The translations under genes were made by a program, and so were the position numbers. Positions 41,161-50,069 of a stretch of 64,000 nucleotides of DNA are shown here, piece after piece. Origin of the DNA: Pseudomonas khorasanensis (GTDB lineage: Bacteria; Pseudomonadota; Gammaproteobacteria; Pseudomonadales; Pseudomonadaceae); contig NZ_JABWQP020000004.1 of NCBI RefSeq assembly GCF_014268505.2, forward strand, positions 62,001 to 126,000, given 5' to 3'. The notes beneath the pieces are model-generated. The model was not told the DNA's origin, made no database searches, and was given only the letters and a program-made list of their open reading frames with translations. Position 1 is the stretch's first letter. Each line of letters starts with the position of its first letter.

Positions 41161-41459
41161 ACTACGGCACAGCAGGGGTAAAAGTCATCTCCATTCTCGG
41201 GGAGGACTATTCGATCAAGGCACCGGCCGGGGAAGAACAGACCCTGCTGGACGCGGCCATGATGCTCAAGGCCGCGCTGGAAGATACCAAGCGCAAATAC
41301 CCGACGCTGATCGGCGACCGCTTGCTGGTGCTGGCGGCGATGAATCTGTGCTCGCAGCAGATCGAAATGAAGAAACAGCACAAAGAAGAACTCGACCGTT
41401 ATCAAGAGCAAGTCAGCGCCACGGTCGACACCATTGCCAAGACGATCAATCAGGGCTGA
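41157..41459 (+). CDS. zapA: ZapA-family cell division protein (second type)
   Basis: 100 aa. ZapA proteins bind FtsZ and cross-link filaments at mid-cell. The N-terminal globular part (VKVISILGEDYSIKAPAGEEQTLLDAA) and the long C-terminal helix with GDRLLVLAAMNLC are recognisable. The ATG overlaps the upstream coiled-coil gene by 4 bp. In Pseudomonas the usual zapA is followed by the 6S RNA gene ssrS; here only 99 bp separate it from a chemoreceptor, so this is a different zapA locus. Confidence 0.82.
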   Translation: MNYGTAGVKVISILGEDYSIKAPAGEEQTLLDAAMMLKAALEDTKRKYPTLIGDRLLVLAAMNLCSQQIEMKKQHKEELDRYQEQVSATVDTIAKTINQG

Positions 41460-41498
41460 TGGAGTTGCGCACAACCAAAGAATAGATTGTCGATAAGG

Positions 41499-41508
41499 TT
41501 GTATACAA
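41499..41508. promoter_or_regulatory. Perfect palindrome upstream of the second chemoreceptor gene
   Basis: TTGTATACAA, a 10-bp palindrome about 50 bp before the ATG at 41559. The sequence resembles operators of GntR/FadR-type regulators, but no such regulator lies nearby. Wider half-sites GATTGT (41485) and ACAATC (41505) also form an inverted pair. Confidence 0.4.
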
Positions 41509-41558
41509 TCGGCACGGCTGTTGCAGTGTTCCAGCCACTTATTCTTTGGGGGTGCTCC

Positions 41559-43496
41559 ATGCAGTGGTGGCGACGCAGTATTCAGTGGCAATTGATTCTT
41601 GGCATGGGCACGGCCCTGCTGATCAGCATCGTGATCGTGGTTGGCATTTATACCCTGGTGGTCAACCGCCTCGCCCAGCGCTATCTGGTCGAGCAAGCAC
41701 TGCCGTCGAGCATCGAGGCGACGCGCAACGATATCGAACGCATCCTCGTGCAACCTCTCACTGCGGCCAAAGACATCGCCAGCAACACCATGGTGCGCGA
41801 CTGGCTGGCAGCGGGCGAAGACAGCAGCAAAACCGCGCTCTTCGCTCAATATCTGGAAGGCATCCGCGCCGAACACAAAGCCTTTACCGCGTTGATCATC
41901 GGCACCGCATCCAGTCACTACATCAATGAAAAAGGCCTGGACCGCACCCTCAGTCCCTCCAAACCGGCCGATGCCTGGTTCTATTCCTTCCTCGATAGCG
42001 ATCAGCCGCGCACCCTGAATATCGACAACGATAGCGCTACCGGCGAACTGGCTCTGTTTATCGACCTGAAGGTCGAGCAGGCCGGCAAAGTCGTCGGTGT
42101 GGCCGGCCTCGGTCTGAGTATGAAAGAGTTGTCTGAGCTGATTCACGACTTCAGTTTCGGTGAGCGCGGCAAGGTCTATCTCGTGCGTGCCGACGGTTTG
42201 ATTCAGGTCCATCCCGAAGCGCAATCGAGCGGCAAGCGCACCCTGACCGATCAGATTGGCGCGCAGGCGGCGCAAGCAGTGATGGGGCATAAAGACGCGG
42301 TCAACAGCAGCTTTCAGCGCGACGGCGAAGATTTCCTCGCTTTCAGCCTGCCCCTGCGCGATCTCGGCTGGACGCTGGTGGCCGAAGTGCCGCAGTCGCA
42401 GATCTACGCCGAAGCGCGAAAAGCGATGTGGATGAGCGGTGGCATCGGTCTGCTGGTGGCGTTGGTCTGCCTCGCCCTGGTGGTCTGGCTGGCGCAGGGC
42501 CTGGTGCGACCGATTCGACAGGTAACACGGGCGTTGGTAGCCATCGGTAGCGGTGGTGGAGATTTGACCCACCGGTTAGATTCCAGCCGCGCCGACGAAT
42601 TAGGCGATCTGGCTCGCGGCTTCAACCGTTTCCTCGACAGCCAGCGCGCGATGATCGGCGAGGTGCTGACCACCAGCGAGCGTCTGCGCACGGCCGTCGG
42701 GCAAGTGGCGAAGGTCGTCGACAACACTGCCGAGCGTTCCGGCCGCCAGCAGGAAATAACAGACATGGTCGCCACAGCCGTTCATGAAATGGGCCTGACG
42801 GTGCAGGAAATCGCTCAGAACGCCGGCAACGCAGCGCTGGCTTCGCAGACGGCGCGAGACGAAGCGCTATTGGCACGGGAAGTCGTGGGCGGCTCGATCC
42901 GCCATATCGAGAGCATGTCCGAAGAGATCGGCGTGGCGGCGGGGGCGGTCGGTGAACTGGCGCAGCAAGTGGCGTCGATCGACTCGGTATTGGCGGTGAT
43001 TCGCGGTGTCTCCGAGCAAACCAACCTGCTGGCGCTGAATGCGGCCATCGAGGCTGCACGTGCCGGGGACATGGGGCGTGGATTCGCGGTGGTCGCCGAT
43101 GAAGTGCGCACTCTGGCGCGCAGAACTCAAGCCTCGACCGACGAGATTCAACAGATGATCGGCAGCCTCAAACAAGGGGCGGAAAACGCGGTGTCTTCGA
43201 TGCGTACAGGCCAGGCGGCGACGGGCACCGGCGTCGAGTCGAGCCAGCGTACCGGGGCGTCGTTGACGGCGATTACCGGGCAGGTCGAGCGCATCAGCGA
43301 TATGAACCATCAGGTGGCGGCGGCGACGGAAGAGCAGTCAACGGTTACCGAAGAGATCAACCGTAACGTGCAGGGGATTTCCGATCTCGCCCGGGCGACG
43401 GCTGGGGAAGTTCGGGCGTGCCGTGAGGATTGTCAGATGCTGCAGCGGTTGGCAGATGATCTGGCGCGGCAGATGGGTGGGTTCAAGTTGAGTTGA
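41559..43496 (+). CDS. Methyl-accepting chemotaxis protein, dCache-type sensor
   Basis: 645 aa from ATG 41559. TM1 is about 12-33; a double-Cache-like periplasmic domain spans about 34-285, with [19 protein letters not shown] inside; TM2 is about 292-315; then HAMP and a signalling domain with the conserved [21 protein letters not shown] tip. It senses an unknown small molecule. No FliA box is seen upstream, unlike the first chemoreceptor. Confidence 0.92.
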   Translation: MQWWRRSIQWQLILGMGTALLISIVIVVGIYTLVVNRLAQRYLVEQALPSSIEATRNDIERILVQPLTAAKDIASNTMVRDWLAAGEDSSKTALFAQYLEGIRAEHKAFTALIIGTASSHYINEKGLDRTLSPSKPADAWFYSFLDSDQPRTLNIDNDSATGELALFIDLKVEQAGKVVGVAGLGLSMKELSELIHDFSFGERGKVYLVRADGLIQVHPEAQSSGKRTLTDQIGAQAAQAVMGHKDAVNSSFQRDGEDFLAFSLPLRDLGWTLVAEVPQSQIYAEARKAMWMSGGIGLLVALVCLALVVWLAQGLVRPIRQVTRALVAIGSGGGDLTHRLDSSRADELGDLARGFNRFLDSQRAMIGEVLTTSERLRTAVGQVAKVVDNTAERSGRQQEITDMVATAVHEMGLTVQEIAQNAGNAALASQTARDEALLAREVVGGSIRHIESMSEEIGVAAGAVGELAQQVASIDSVLAVIRGVSEQTNLLALNAAIEAARAGDMGRGFAVVADEVRTLARRTQASTDEIQQMIGSLKQGAENAVSSMRTGQAATGTGVESSQRTGASLTAITGQVERISDMNHQVAAATEEQSTVTEEINRNVQGISDLARATAGEVRACREDCQMLQRLADDLARQMGGFKLS

Positions 43497-43520
43497 GAGC
43501 TGTATCGCCTGAGCTGACGC

Positions 43521-43616
43521 CTTCGCGAGCAGGCTCGCTCCCACATTGGTTTCAGCGTGTTCACGAATCCTGTGAACACCACTCCTGGCCTGTGGGGGCG
43601 AGCCTGCTCGCGAATG
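43521..43616. repeat. REP doublet, GTGGGAGCGAGCCTGCTCGCG family
   Basis: Left unit CTTCGCGAGCAGGCTCGCTC and right unit TGTGGGGGCGAGCCTGCTCG (one base changed from the common form). It lies between the chemoreceptor and the acyl-CoA dehydrogenase, both of which end here. Confidence 0.88.
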
Positions 43617-43641
43617 GTTCAGTCGCTAAACAGCTTGTGGA

Positions 43642-45444
43642 TCAGAACCACTCATCTCGCATCCCCAGACACGTATCATCCCGGGCCTGCAGCAAGTCCA
43701 GCTCATGGTGACAGCCCGGCACTTCCCAGGTCAGAAAATACCGCGCCGCCTGCAGCTTGCCCTTATAGAAGTCGGCGTCCGCGGCATTGCCTGTCGCCAG
43801 TCCTTCCTCGGCGCGAATCGCCTGCTCCAGCCAGCGCCAGCCGATCACCGTATGACCGAACACCTTCAGGTAAAGCGCAGAATTCGCCAGGCTGCTGTTG
43901 ACCTTGCCTTGCGCCAGATCGGTCAGCAGGCCGATCGTCACGGTTTGCAGACGCGCGACGAGTTTTTCCAGCGGTTCACGCAGAGCGGTCAGCGATTCAT
44001 ATGCTGTGGCGCGCTCGGCCGTTGCAGCCATCAGGCGAACCAATTGCTTGAGACCCGCGCCGCCGTTTTGCGCCAGTTTTCGCCCGAGCAGGTCCAGCGA
44101 CTGGATGCCATGGGTGCCTTCATGAATCGGGTTAAGACGGTTGTCGCGGTAGTACTGCTCCACCGGATATTCACGAGTGTAACCGTGGCCGCCCAGAATC
44201 TGGATCGCCAGTTCGTTGGCCTTCAGGCAAAACTCCGACGGCCAGGATTTAACGATCGGGGTGAGCAGGTCGAGCAGCTCGTGGGCCTGCTTGCGTTCGG
44301 CTTCGGTCTCCAGCGTGGTGGTGTCATCAAACAATCGCGCGGCATACAGACCAAGGTCAAATGCCCCTTCGACGTAGGATTTTTGCGTCAGCAGCATGCG
44401 TCTGACGTCCGCATGCTGAATGATCGCCACCGGCGCGGTCGTCGGGTCCTTGCTGTCCGGCACCCGGCCTTGTGGACGTTCGCGGGCGTATTCCAGCGAG
44501 TACAGATAACCGGCGTAGCCGAGCATCACCGCGCCCATGCCGACGCCAATGCGAGCCTCGTTCATCATCTGGAACATGTAGCTCAAACCCTGATGCGGCT
44601 TGCCCACCAGATAGCCTACGCACTCACCGTTATCGCCGAAATTCAGCGCCGTGGACGTGGTGCCGCGCCAGCCCATCTTGTGGAACAACCCCGCCAAAAG
44701 CACGTCGTTGCGCTGGCCCAGGCTGCCGTCGTCGTTGACGAGAAACTTCGGCACGATGAACAGCGAGATGCCTTTCACGCCCGGCGGCGCATCCGGCAGC
44801 TTGGCCAGAACCATGTGCACGATGTTTTCCGACAGCGGGTGATCGCCGCCGGAAATGAAGATCTTGTTGCCCTTGAGGCGATACGTGCCGTCGGCCGCCG
44901 GCTCGGCGCGGGTGCGAATATCCGACAGCGATGAACCGGCGTGCGGCTCGGTCAGGGCCATGGTGCCGAAAAAGCGACCATCGATCATCGGTTGCAGGAA
45001 GCGCTGTTTCTGTTCTTCGCTGCCGAAGCTTTCGATCAGGTTGGCCGCGCCCATGGTCAGGAACGGGTAGGACGTCGAGGCAGCGTTGGCCGACTGGAAA
45101 TGCGCGAAGCAAGCCTGCGACAGCAACGTCGGAAGTTGCATGCCCCCCGCCTCGAAACTTCTCGCCGCGTTGAGGAATCCGGCTTCCAGGAAGGCATCCA
45201 CCGCCGGTTTTACTTCAGGAATCAGAATCGCCTGGCCGTTCTCATAGCGCGGCTCGTTCTCGTCGCCTTTGCGGTTGTGCGGCGCAAAATACTTTTCGGC
45301 GATGCTGCGGGCGGTTCCGATGGCGGCGTCGAAAGTCTCGCGGTTGTGCTCGGCAAAACGCTCACGCCGGGTCAGGCCCTCGGCATCAAGGACTTCATAC
45401 AGCTCGAAAGCCAGATTACGGGAACTGAGGAGCGTCTCGGACAT
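43642..45444 (-). CDS. Acyl-CoA dehydrogenase (600-aa FadE/DmdC-like type)
   Basis: 600 aa flavoenzyme oxidising an acyl-CoA to the trans-2-enoyl-CoA. The flavin region MALTEPHAGSSLSDIRTRA (about 160) and the substrate region ILGGHGYTREYPVEQYYRDNRLNPIHEGTHGIQ (about 415-447, given by its ends) are visible, then a C-terminal extension typical of the long acyl-CoA dehydrogenases. Members include the methylmercaptopropionyl-CoA enzyme DmdC; the substrate here is not evident. ATG 45444. Confidence 0.93.
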   Translation of the reverse strand: MSETLLSSRNLAFELYEVLDAEGLTRRERFAEHNRETFDAAIGTARSIAEKYFAPHNRKGDENEPRYENGQAILIPEVKPAVDAFLEAGFLNAARSFEAGGMQLPTLLSQACFAHFQSANAASTSYPFLTMGAANLIESFGSEEQKQRFLQPMIDGRFFGTMALTEPHAGSSLSDIRTRAEPAADGTYRLKGNKIFISGGDHPLSENIVHMVLAKLPDAPPGVKGISLFIVPKFLVNDDGSLGQRNDVLLAGLFHKMGWRGTTSTALNFGDNGECVGYLVGKPHQGLSYMFQMMNEARIGVGMGAVMLGYAGYLYSLEYARERPQGRVPDSKDPTTAPVAIIQHADVRRMLLTQKSYVEGAFDLGLYAARLFDDTTTLETEAERKQAHELLDLLTPIVKSWPSEFCLKANELAIQILGGHGYTREYPVEQYYRDNRLNPIHEGTHGIQSLDLLGRKLAQNGGAGLKQLVRLMAATAERATAYESLTALREPLEKLVARLQTVTIGLLTDLAQGKVNSSLANSALYLKVFGHTVIGWRWLEQAIRAEEGLATGNAADADFYKGKLQAARYFLTWEVPGCHHELDLLQARDDTCLGMRDEWF

Positions 45445-45532
45445 GGCGGCCTACCTGAAGATTGGGGTCGGGCCGAGTCTAGGCTTGCTGATAAAGGCTG
45501 AACAGGATGATTGATGGGCGTGATACAGAAGC

Positions 45533-45600
45533 AAAAGATCGCAGCCTTCGGCAGCTCCTACATGGGACGGTGTAGGAGCTGCCGAAGGCTGCGATCTTTT
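45533..45600. repeat. REP-like doublet, AAAAGATCGCAGCC family
   Basis: Near-perfect inverted arms AAAAGATCGCAGCCTTCGGC and GCCGAAGGCTGCGATCTTTT around a short core. It lies between the acyl-CoA dehydrogenase promoter region and the end of putA. Confidence 0.9.
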
Positions 45601-45617
45601 GATCTTCTGTAGGAGTG

Positions 45618-45648
45618 ATTCCAGGCGACCATTGCGGTCGCCTGGAAT
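45618..45648. terminator. Hairpin downstream of putA
   Basis: Perfect 13-bp stem, ATTCCAGGCGACC and GGTCGCCTGGAAT around ATTGC, 9 bp past the putA stop on the minus strand. No clear U-tract follows, so it may stabilise the 3' end rather than terminate alone. Confidence 0.55.
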
Positions 45649-45657
45649 TGCAGCGGT

Positions 45658-48600
45658 TTAACCGATGGTCATCAAGCTGGCGTTACCACCCGCCGCAGCG
45701 GTGTTGACACTCAATGCACGCTCGATTACCAGACGCTCCAGCGCAATGTTGGTCTCGCCCTGGGACAAGCCCTGAACCCCAACAATTGCGCCGCCACGCT
45801 GGGCAATTTGCTGGCAGACGCTGCGCAACTGGTCGGAATGGCCGTGGTGCAGAACGGCATCAAACACCACCTCGTCCTTGTTCCAGTCGGCAACCCGCTT
45901 GACGCGCGTCTGAATTTCTTTCGGCAGACGTGCGAACAAGGACTTGGTCAGTTCGGATTCCGGCCACACCGCCGAACCCCCTACCGCCAGGACTGCCGCC
46001 AGTTGCGTCAGCAGGTCGCCTTCGACCTCGGCCAGGCACAACACGTGCTCGCGCGGCAGGATCGCATAACTGTTTTTCTCGCCGGTCGGACCGGCCAGCA
46101 CACGGGTGATGCCGCTCTGCGATTGCGCCGCGTATTGCACGCACAAAGTGCTCAGGTCAGCGAACTTGTTGTGGTCGGCCCAGGCTTTCAGGGCGTTCAG
46201 CGGTTGGCTCATGGCGTCGCGCAGACGGACGTCTGGCGCGACGACCGCATCACCGCGAGCGAAGGACTGTTCGATGGCGTCGGTAGGACGCGTCGACAGC
46301 AATCGGTACAGATACAGCGGGCCACCGGCTTTCGGGCCGGTACCCGACAGGCCTTCGCCGCCGAATGGCTGTACGCCGACCACTGCACCGACGATGTTGC
46401 GGTTGACGTAGACGTTACCCGCATTGACGTTGTCGATCACCTTGGCGATGGTCTCGTCGATACGGGTGTGCACGCCCAGCGTCAGGCCATAACCGGAAGC
46501 ATTGATCTGGCCGATCAACTGATCAATCTCTTTGCGCTTGTAGCGAACGACGTGCAGAACGGGGCCGAAGATCTCGCGTTGCAGCTCGTCGAAGCTTTCC
46601 AGTTCGATCAGGGTCGGCATGACAAAGGTGCCGCGCTTGACCTCTTCGCTGTCGGCAATCGCGACTTGATAAACGTTGCGACCTTTGTCGCGCATGCCCT
46701 GGATATGCTTGTCGATGCCGGCCTTGGCTTCGGCGTCGATCACCGGGCCGATGTCAACGGACAGACGCTCCGGGTTGCCGAGACGACTTTCCGCCATGGC
46801 ACCTTTGAGCATTTCGATGACGCGGTCGGCGGAATCTTCCTGCAGGCACAGTACGCGCAGTGCCGAGCAGCGCTGGCCGGCGCTGTCGAAGGCCGAAGAC
46901 ACCACGTCGATGACAACCTGTTCGGTCAATGCCGAGGAGTCGACGATCATCGCGTTCTGGCCACCGGTTTCGGCGATCAGCGGAATCGGACGGCCCTGAC
47001 TGTCGAGACGGCCAGCAATATTGCGTTGCAGCAGGCGCGCAACTTCGGTGGAGCCGGTAAACATCACGCCTTTGACGCGCTCATCACCCACCAGGCCGGC
47101 GCCGACGGTTTCACCGCGACCCGGCAGCAATTGCAGCACGCCTTCTGGAATCCCTGCTTCCAGCAGCAAGCGCACAGCTTGCGCGGCAACCAGCGGGGTT
47201 TGCTCGGCCGGTTTGGCCAATACCGGGTTACCGGCAGCCAGTGCGGCGGCGACCTGACCGCTGAAGATTGCCAGCGGGAAGTTCCACGGGCTGATGCAGA
47301 CCACCGGGCCCAGTGGGCGGTGGGCGTCGTTGCTGAAATCGTTGCGTGCCTGCACGGCGTAATAACGCAGGAAGTCGACGGCTTCGCGCACTTCGGCGAT
47401 GGCGTTGGCGAACGTTTTGCCGGCTTCGCGAGCCAACAGGCCCATCAGCGGCTGGATCTCGCCTTCCATCAAGTCAGCGGCGCGTTCCAGAATCGCCGCG
47501 CGCTCGGCTGGCGGGGTGGCCTGCCAGATAGGCGCAGCGTTCAGCGCGCATTGAATTGCATTGTCGACGTCTTCAACGGTGGCCTCCTGAACGTGACCGA
47601 CCACATCGCGGTGATCAGCCGGGTTCAGAACCGCGACCGGCGCTTCGCTGCTGGAGGCGCAGCCAAGCATCGGTACGGCTTTCCAGTCGGTGTGCGCGGT
47701 GGCCAGCAAGGCGCAGGACAGCGACGCCAGACGGTGTTCGTTGGCCATGTCGATGCCGCTGGAGTTGGCACGCTCGGCACCGTACAGATCACGCGGCAGC
47801 GGAATGCGTGGATGCGGCAGGCCGAAACCACCTTCCACGGTCGCCATCTGCTCGATCTGCGCCACCGGATCGGCCACCAGCTCCTGGATCGAAATCGACT
47901 GGTCGGCGATGCGGTTGACGAACGAGGTGTTCGCGCCGTTTTCAAGCAGGCGGCGAACCAGATACGCCAACAGGGTTTCGTGCGTGCCGACCGGTGCGTA
48001 CACGCGGCACGGGCGGTTCAGCTTGCCTTCGGACACTTTGCCGACAACCTGCTCGTAGAGCGGTTCGCCCATGCCGTGCAGGCACTGGAATTCGTACTGC
48101 CCCGGGTAATAGTTCTGACCGGCAATGTGGTAAATCGCCGACAAGGTGTGGGCGTTGTGCGTGGCGAATTGCGGGTAGATGACTTCCGGCACCGACAGCA
48201 GTTTGCGCGCGCAGGCAATGTAGGAAACGTCGGTGTACACCTTGCGGGTATAGACCGGATAGCCTTCCAGGCCTTCGACCTGGGCGCGCTTGATTTCGCT
48301 GTCCCAGTACGCGCCTTTTACCAAGCGGATCATCAGGCGATGGCGGCTGCGGCGGGCCAGATCGATCACATAATCGATCACGTACGGGCAGCGCTTCTGA
48401 TAAGCCTGGATGACGAAACCAATGCCGTTCCAGCCCGTCAGCTGCGGCTCGAAGCAAAGACGCTCAAGCAGATCCAGCGACAGTTCGAGGCGGTCGGCTT
48501 CTTCGGCGTCGATGTTCAGGCCGATGTCGTATTGCTTGGCCAGCAAGGTCAGCGACAACAGGCGCGGGTACAGCTCGTCCATCACGCGCTCGTACTGCGC

Positions 48601-49611
48601 ACGGCTGTAACGCGGGTGCAGCGCCGAGAGCTTGATGGAAATGCCCGGGCCTTCATAAATCCCGCGGCCGTGGGAAGCTTTGCCGATCGAGTGGATGGCT
48701 TGTTCGTACGAGGCGAGGTATTTCTGCGCATCGACTTCGGTGAGCGCAGCTTCACCGAGCATGTCGTAGGAATAACGGAAGCCCTTGGCTTCGAACTTGC
48801 TCGCATTGGCGAGCGCCTCGGCGATGGTCTCGCCGGTGACGAACTGCTCGCCCATCAGGCGCATGGCCATGTCGACGCCCTTGCGGATCATCGGCTCGCC
48901 GCTCTTGCCGATGATGCGGCTCAGCGACGACGTCAGGCCCGCTTCGTTGTGCGTGGACACCAGCTTGCCGGTGAGCAGCAGGCCCCAGGTCGCCGCGTTG
49001 ACGAACAGCGAAGGGCTGTTGCCCAGGTGCGGATGCCAGTTGCCGGTGCTGATCTTGTCGCGGATCAATGCGTCGCGAGTGCCTTTGTCCGGGATGCGCA
49101 GCAGCGCTTCGGCCAGGCACATCAGCGCCACGCCTTCCTGGGACGACAGGGAAAACTCCTGCAGCAGACCCTGAACAATGCCTGCACGACCGCCGGCACT
49201 TTTCTGGTTACGCAGTTTTTCCGCGATGGACGCGGCGAGCTTGTTGGTGGCTTCGGCCATTGGAGCCGGCAAGCGCGCCTGCTCGATGAGCATCGGCACG
49301 ACTTCTGGCTCGGGGCGGCGGTAGGCGGCAGTGATCGAAGCACGAAGAACCGACTGCGGAAGGATGCTTTCGGCGAATTCAAGGAAGCATTGGTGAGCGT
49401 GATCGGTTTGCACTTCGCCAGCTTCGTCGGCGTCTTTGGCGGTCAAACCGTTCAACTCGGTCAGGGTTGCACCACCCTCGAGTTTTTCCAGGTAATTGAA
49501 AATTGCCTGCTTGATCAGCCAGTGCGGCGTGCGATCAATCGAGGTCGCGGCGGCTTTGAGGCGCTCGCGGGTCGGGTCATCGAGTTTGACCCCAAGGGTG
49601 GTGGTAGCCAT
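45658..49611 (-). CDS. putA: Trifunctional PutA: proline dehydrogenase, P5C dehydrogenase and transcriptional repressor
   Basis: 1317 aa from ATG 49611. The N-terminal ribbon-helix-helix DNA-binding segment (TTTLGVKLDDPTRERLK, 3-20) marks the self-regulating form. The proline dehydrogenase barrel includes RLVKGAYWDSEIKRAQ and is followed by the glutamate-semialdehyde dehydrogenase domain with catalytic Cys in GQRCSALR. Proline is oxidised to glutamate with FAD and NAD. putP lies divergent, with GTTGCA-type PutA sites between. Confidence 0.97.
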   Translation of the reverse strand: MATTTLGVKLDDPTRERLKAAATSIDRTPHWLIKQAIFNYLEKLEGGATLTELNGLTAKDADEAGEVQTDHAHQCFLEFAESILPQSVLRASITAAYRRPEPEVVPMLIEQARLPAPMAEATNKLAASIAEKLRNQKSAGGRAGIVQGLLQEFSLSSQEGVALMCLAEALLRIPDKGTRDALIRDKISTGNWHPHLGNSPSLFVNAATWGLLLTGKLVSTHNEAGLTSSLSRIIGKSGEPMIRKGVDMAMRLMGEQFVTGETIAEALANASKFEAKGFRYSYDMLGEAALTEVDAQKYLASYEQAIHSIGKASHGRGIYEGPGISIKLSALHPRYSRAQYERVMDELYPRLLSLTLLAKQYDIGLNIDAEEADRLELSLDLLERLCFEPQLTGWNGIGFVIQAYQKRCPYVIDYVIDLARRSRHRLMIRLVKGAYWDSEIKRAQVEGLEGYPVYTRKVYTDVSYIACARKLLSVPEVIYPQFATHNAHTLSAIYHIAGQNYYPGQYEFQCLHGMGEPLYEQVVGKVSEGKLNRPCRVYAPVGTHETLLAYLVRRLLENGANTSFVNRIADQSISIQELVADPVAQIEQMATVEGGFGLPHPRIPLPRDLYGAERANSSGIDMANEHRLASLSCALLATAHTDWKAVPMLGCASSSEAPVAVLNPADHRDVVGHVQEATVEDVDNAIQCALNAAPIWQATPPAERAAILERAADLMEGEIQPLMGLLAREAGKTFANAIAEVREAVDFLRYYAVQARNDFSNDAHRPLGPVVCISPWNFPLAIFSGQVAAALAAGNPVLAKPAEQTPLVAAQAVRLLLEAGIPEGVLQLLPGRGETVGAGLVGDERVKGVMFTGSTEVARLLQRNIAGRLDSQGRPIPLIAETGGQNAMIVDSSALTEQVVIDVVSSAFDSAGQRCSALRVLCLQEDSADRVIEMLKGAMAESRLGNPERLSVDIGPVIDAEAKAGIDKHIQGMRDKGRNVYQVAIADSEEVKRGTFVMPTLIELESFDELQREIFGPVLHVVRYKRKEIDQLIGQINASGYGLTLGVHTRIDETIAKVIDNVNAGNVYVNRNIVGAVVGVQPFGGEGLSGTGPKAGGPLYLYRLLSTRPTDAIEQSFARGDAVVAPDVRLRDAMSQPLNALKAWADHNKFADLSTLCVQYAAQSQSGITRVLAGPTGEKNSYAILPREHVLCLAEVEGDLLTQLAAVLAVGGSAVWPESELTKSLFARLPKEIQTRVKRVADWNKDEVVFDAVLHHGHSDQLRSVCQQIAQRGGAIVGVQGLSQGETNIALERLVIERALSVNTAAAGGNASLMTIG

Positions 49612-50069
49612 ATTTTTATCCTCATGGTTGCCACAGTTGCGTGGCATCAGCTGGCCGCAAGATTAGCCGTGCACTGAAAGAGGTGCAACCGGGTGCAACC
49701 CTTTTTTGTCGGATAAATTCGCAGCTCGTCAGGAAATAATTTTCTGCCACGAAAGTACTGCCCCTGCTTGGTGCTTTTACTTCTAGCAAAGGGCCATAAC
49801 TGCCATAAAAGGGAGCAAAAACGGGGTGATCGTCGATTAATTCGATTAGGTGCAACTAATTCTCTCGAAACTGGTTGCACCTTATTTGCTTTGTTGCATA
49901 GCATTCGCCGCCAAGGTGCAACCGGGACAATCCCGGCGTACCGGCTGATGGCTTTCCTGGGGAAACATCAGTCATAAATGCGCGGGATCCCGGATCGTCT
50001 GCCAAACGTCGTCGTTTGCGTGCGGTTCACCACCGCCGCTACATAAAAACAAAGCCAGGGCGTAACTCA
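49612..50069. promoter_or_regulatory. putA-putP divergent control region with six PutA-type operators
   Basis: 458 bp without a gene. GTTGCA (or its complement TGCAAC) occurs at 49684, 49694, 49851, 49874, 49893 and 49917. PutA of E. coli is known to bind GTTGCA, so these are probable PutA operators in two groups: a pair close to putA, and four nearer putP. No other clear feature is seen in the AT-rich middle (about 49705-49845). Confidence 0.75.

Noticed and set aside
41460-41558. 6S RNA (ssrS) after zapA
   Set aside because: The gap is only 99 bp and cannot hold the roughly 180-nt RNA; no matching hairpin is seen.
45808-49677. 1289-codon open frame on the plus strand opposite putA
   Set aside because: Antisense shadow; putA has full motifs on the other strand and this product has none.
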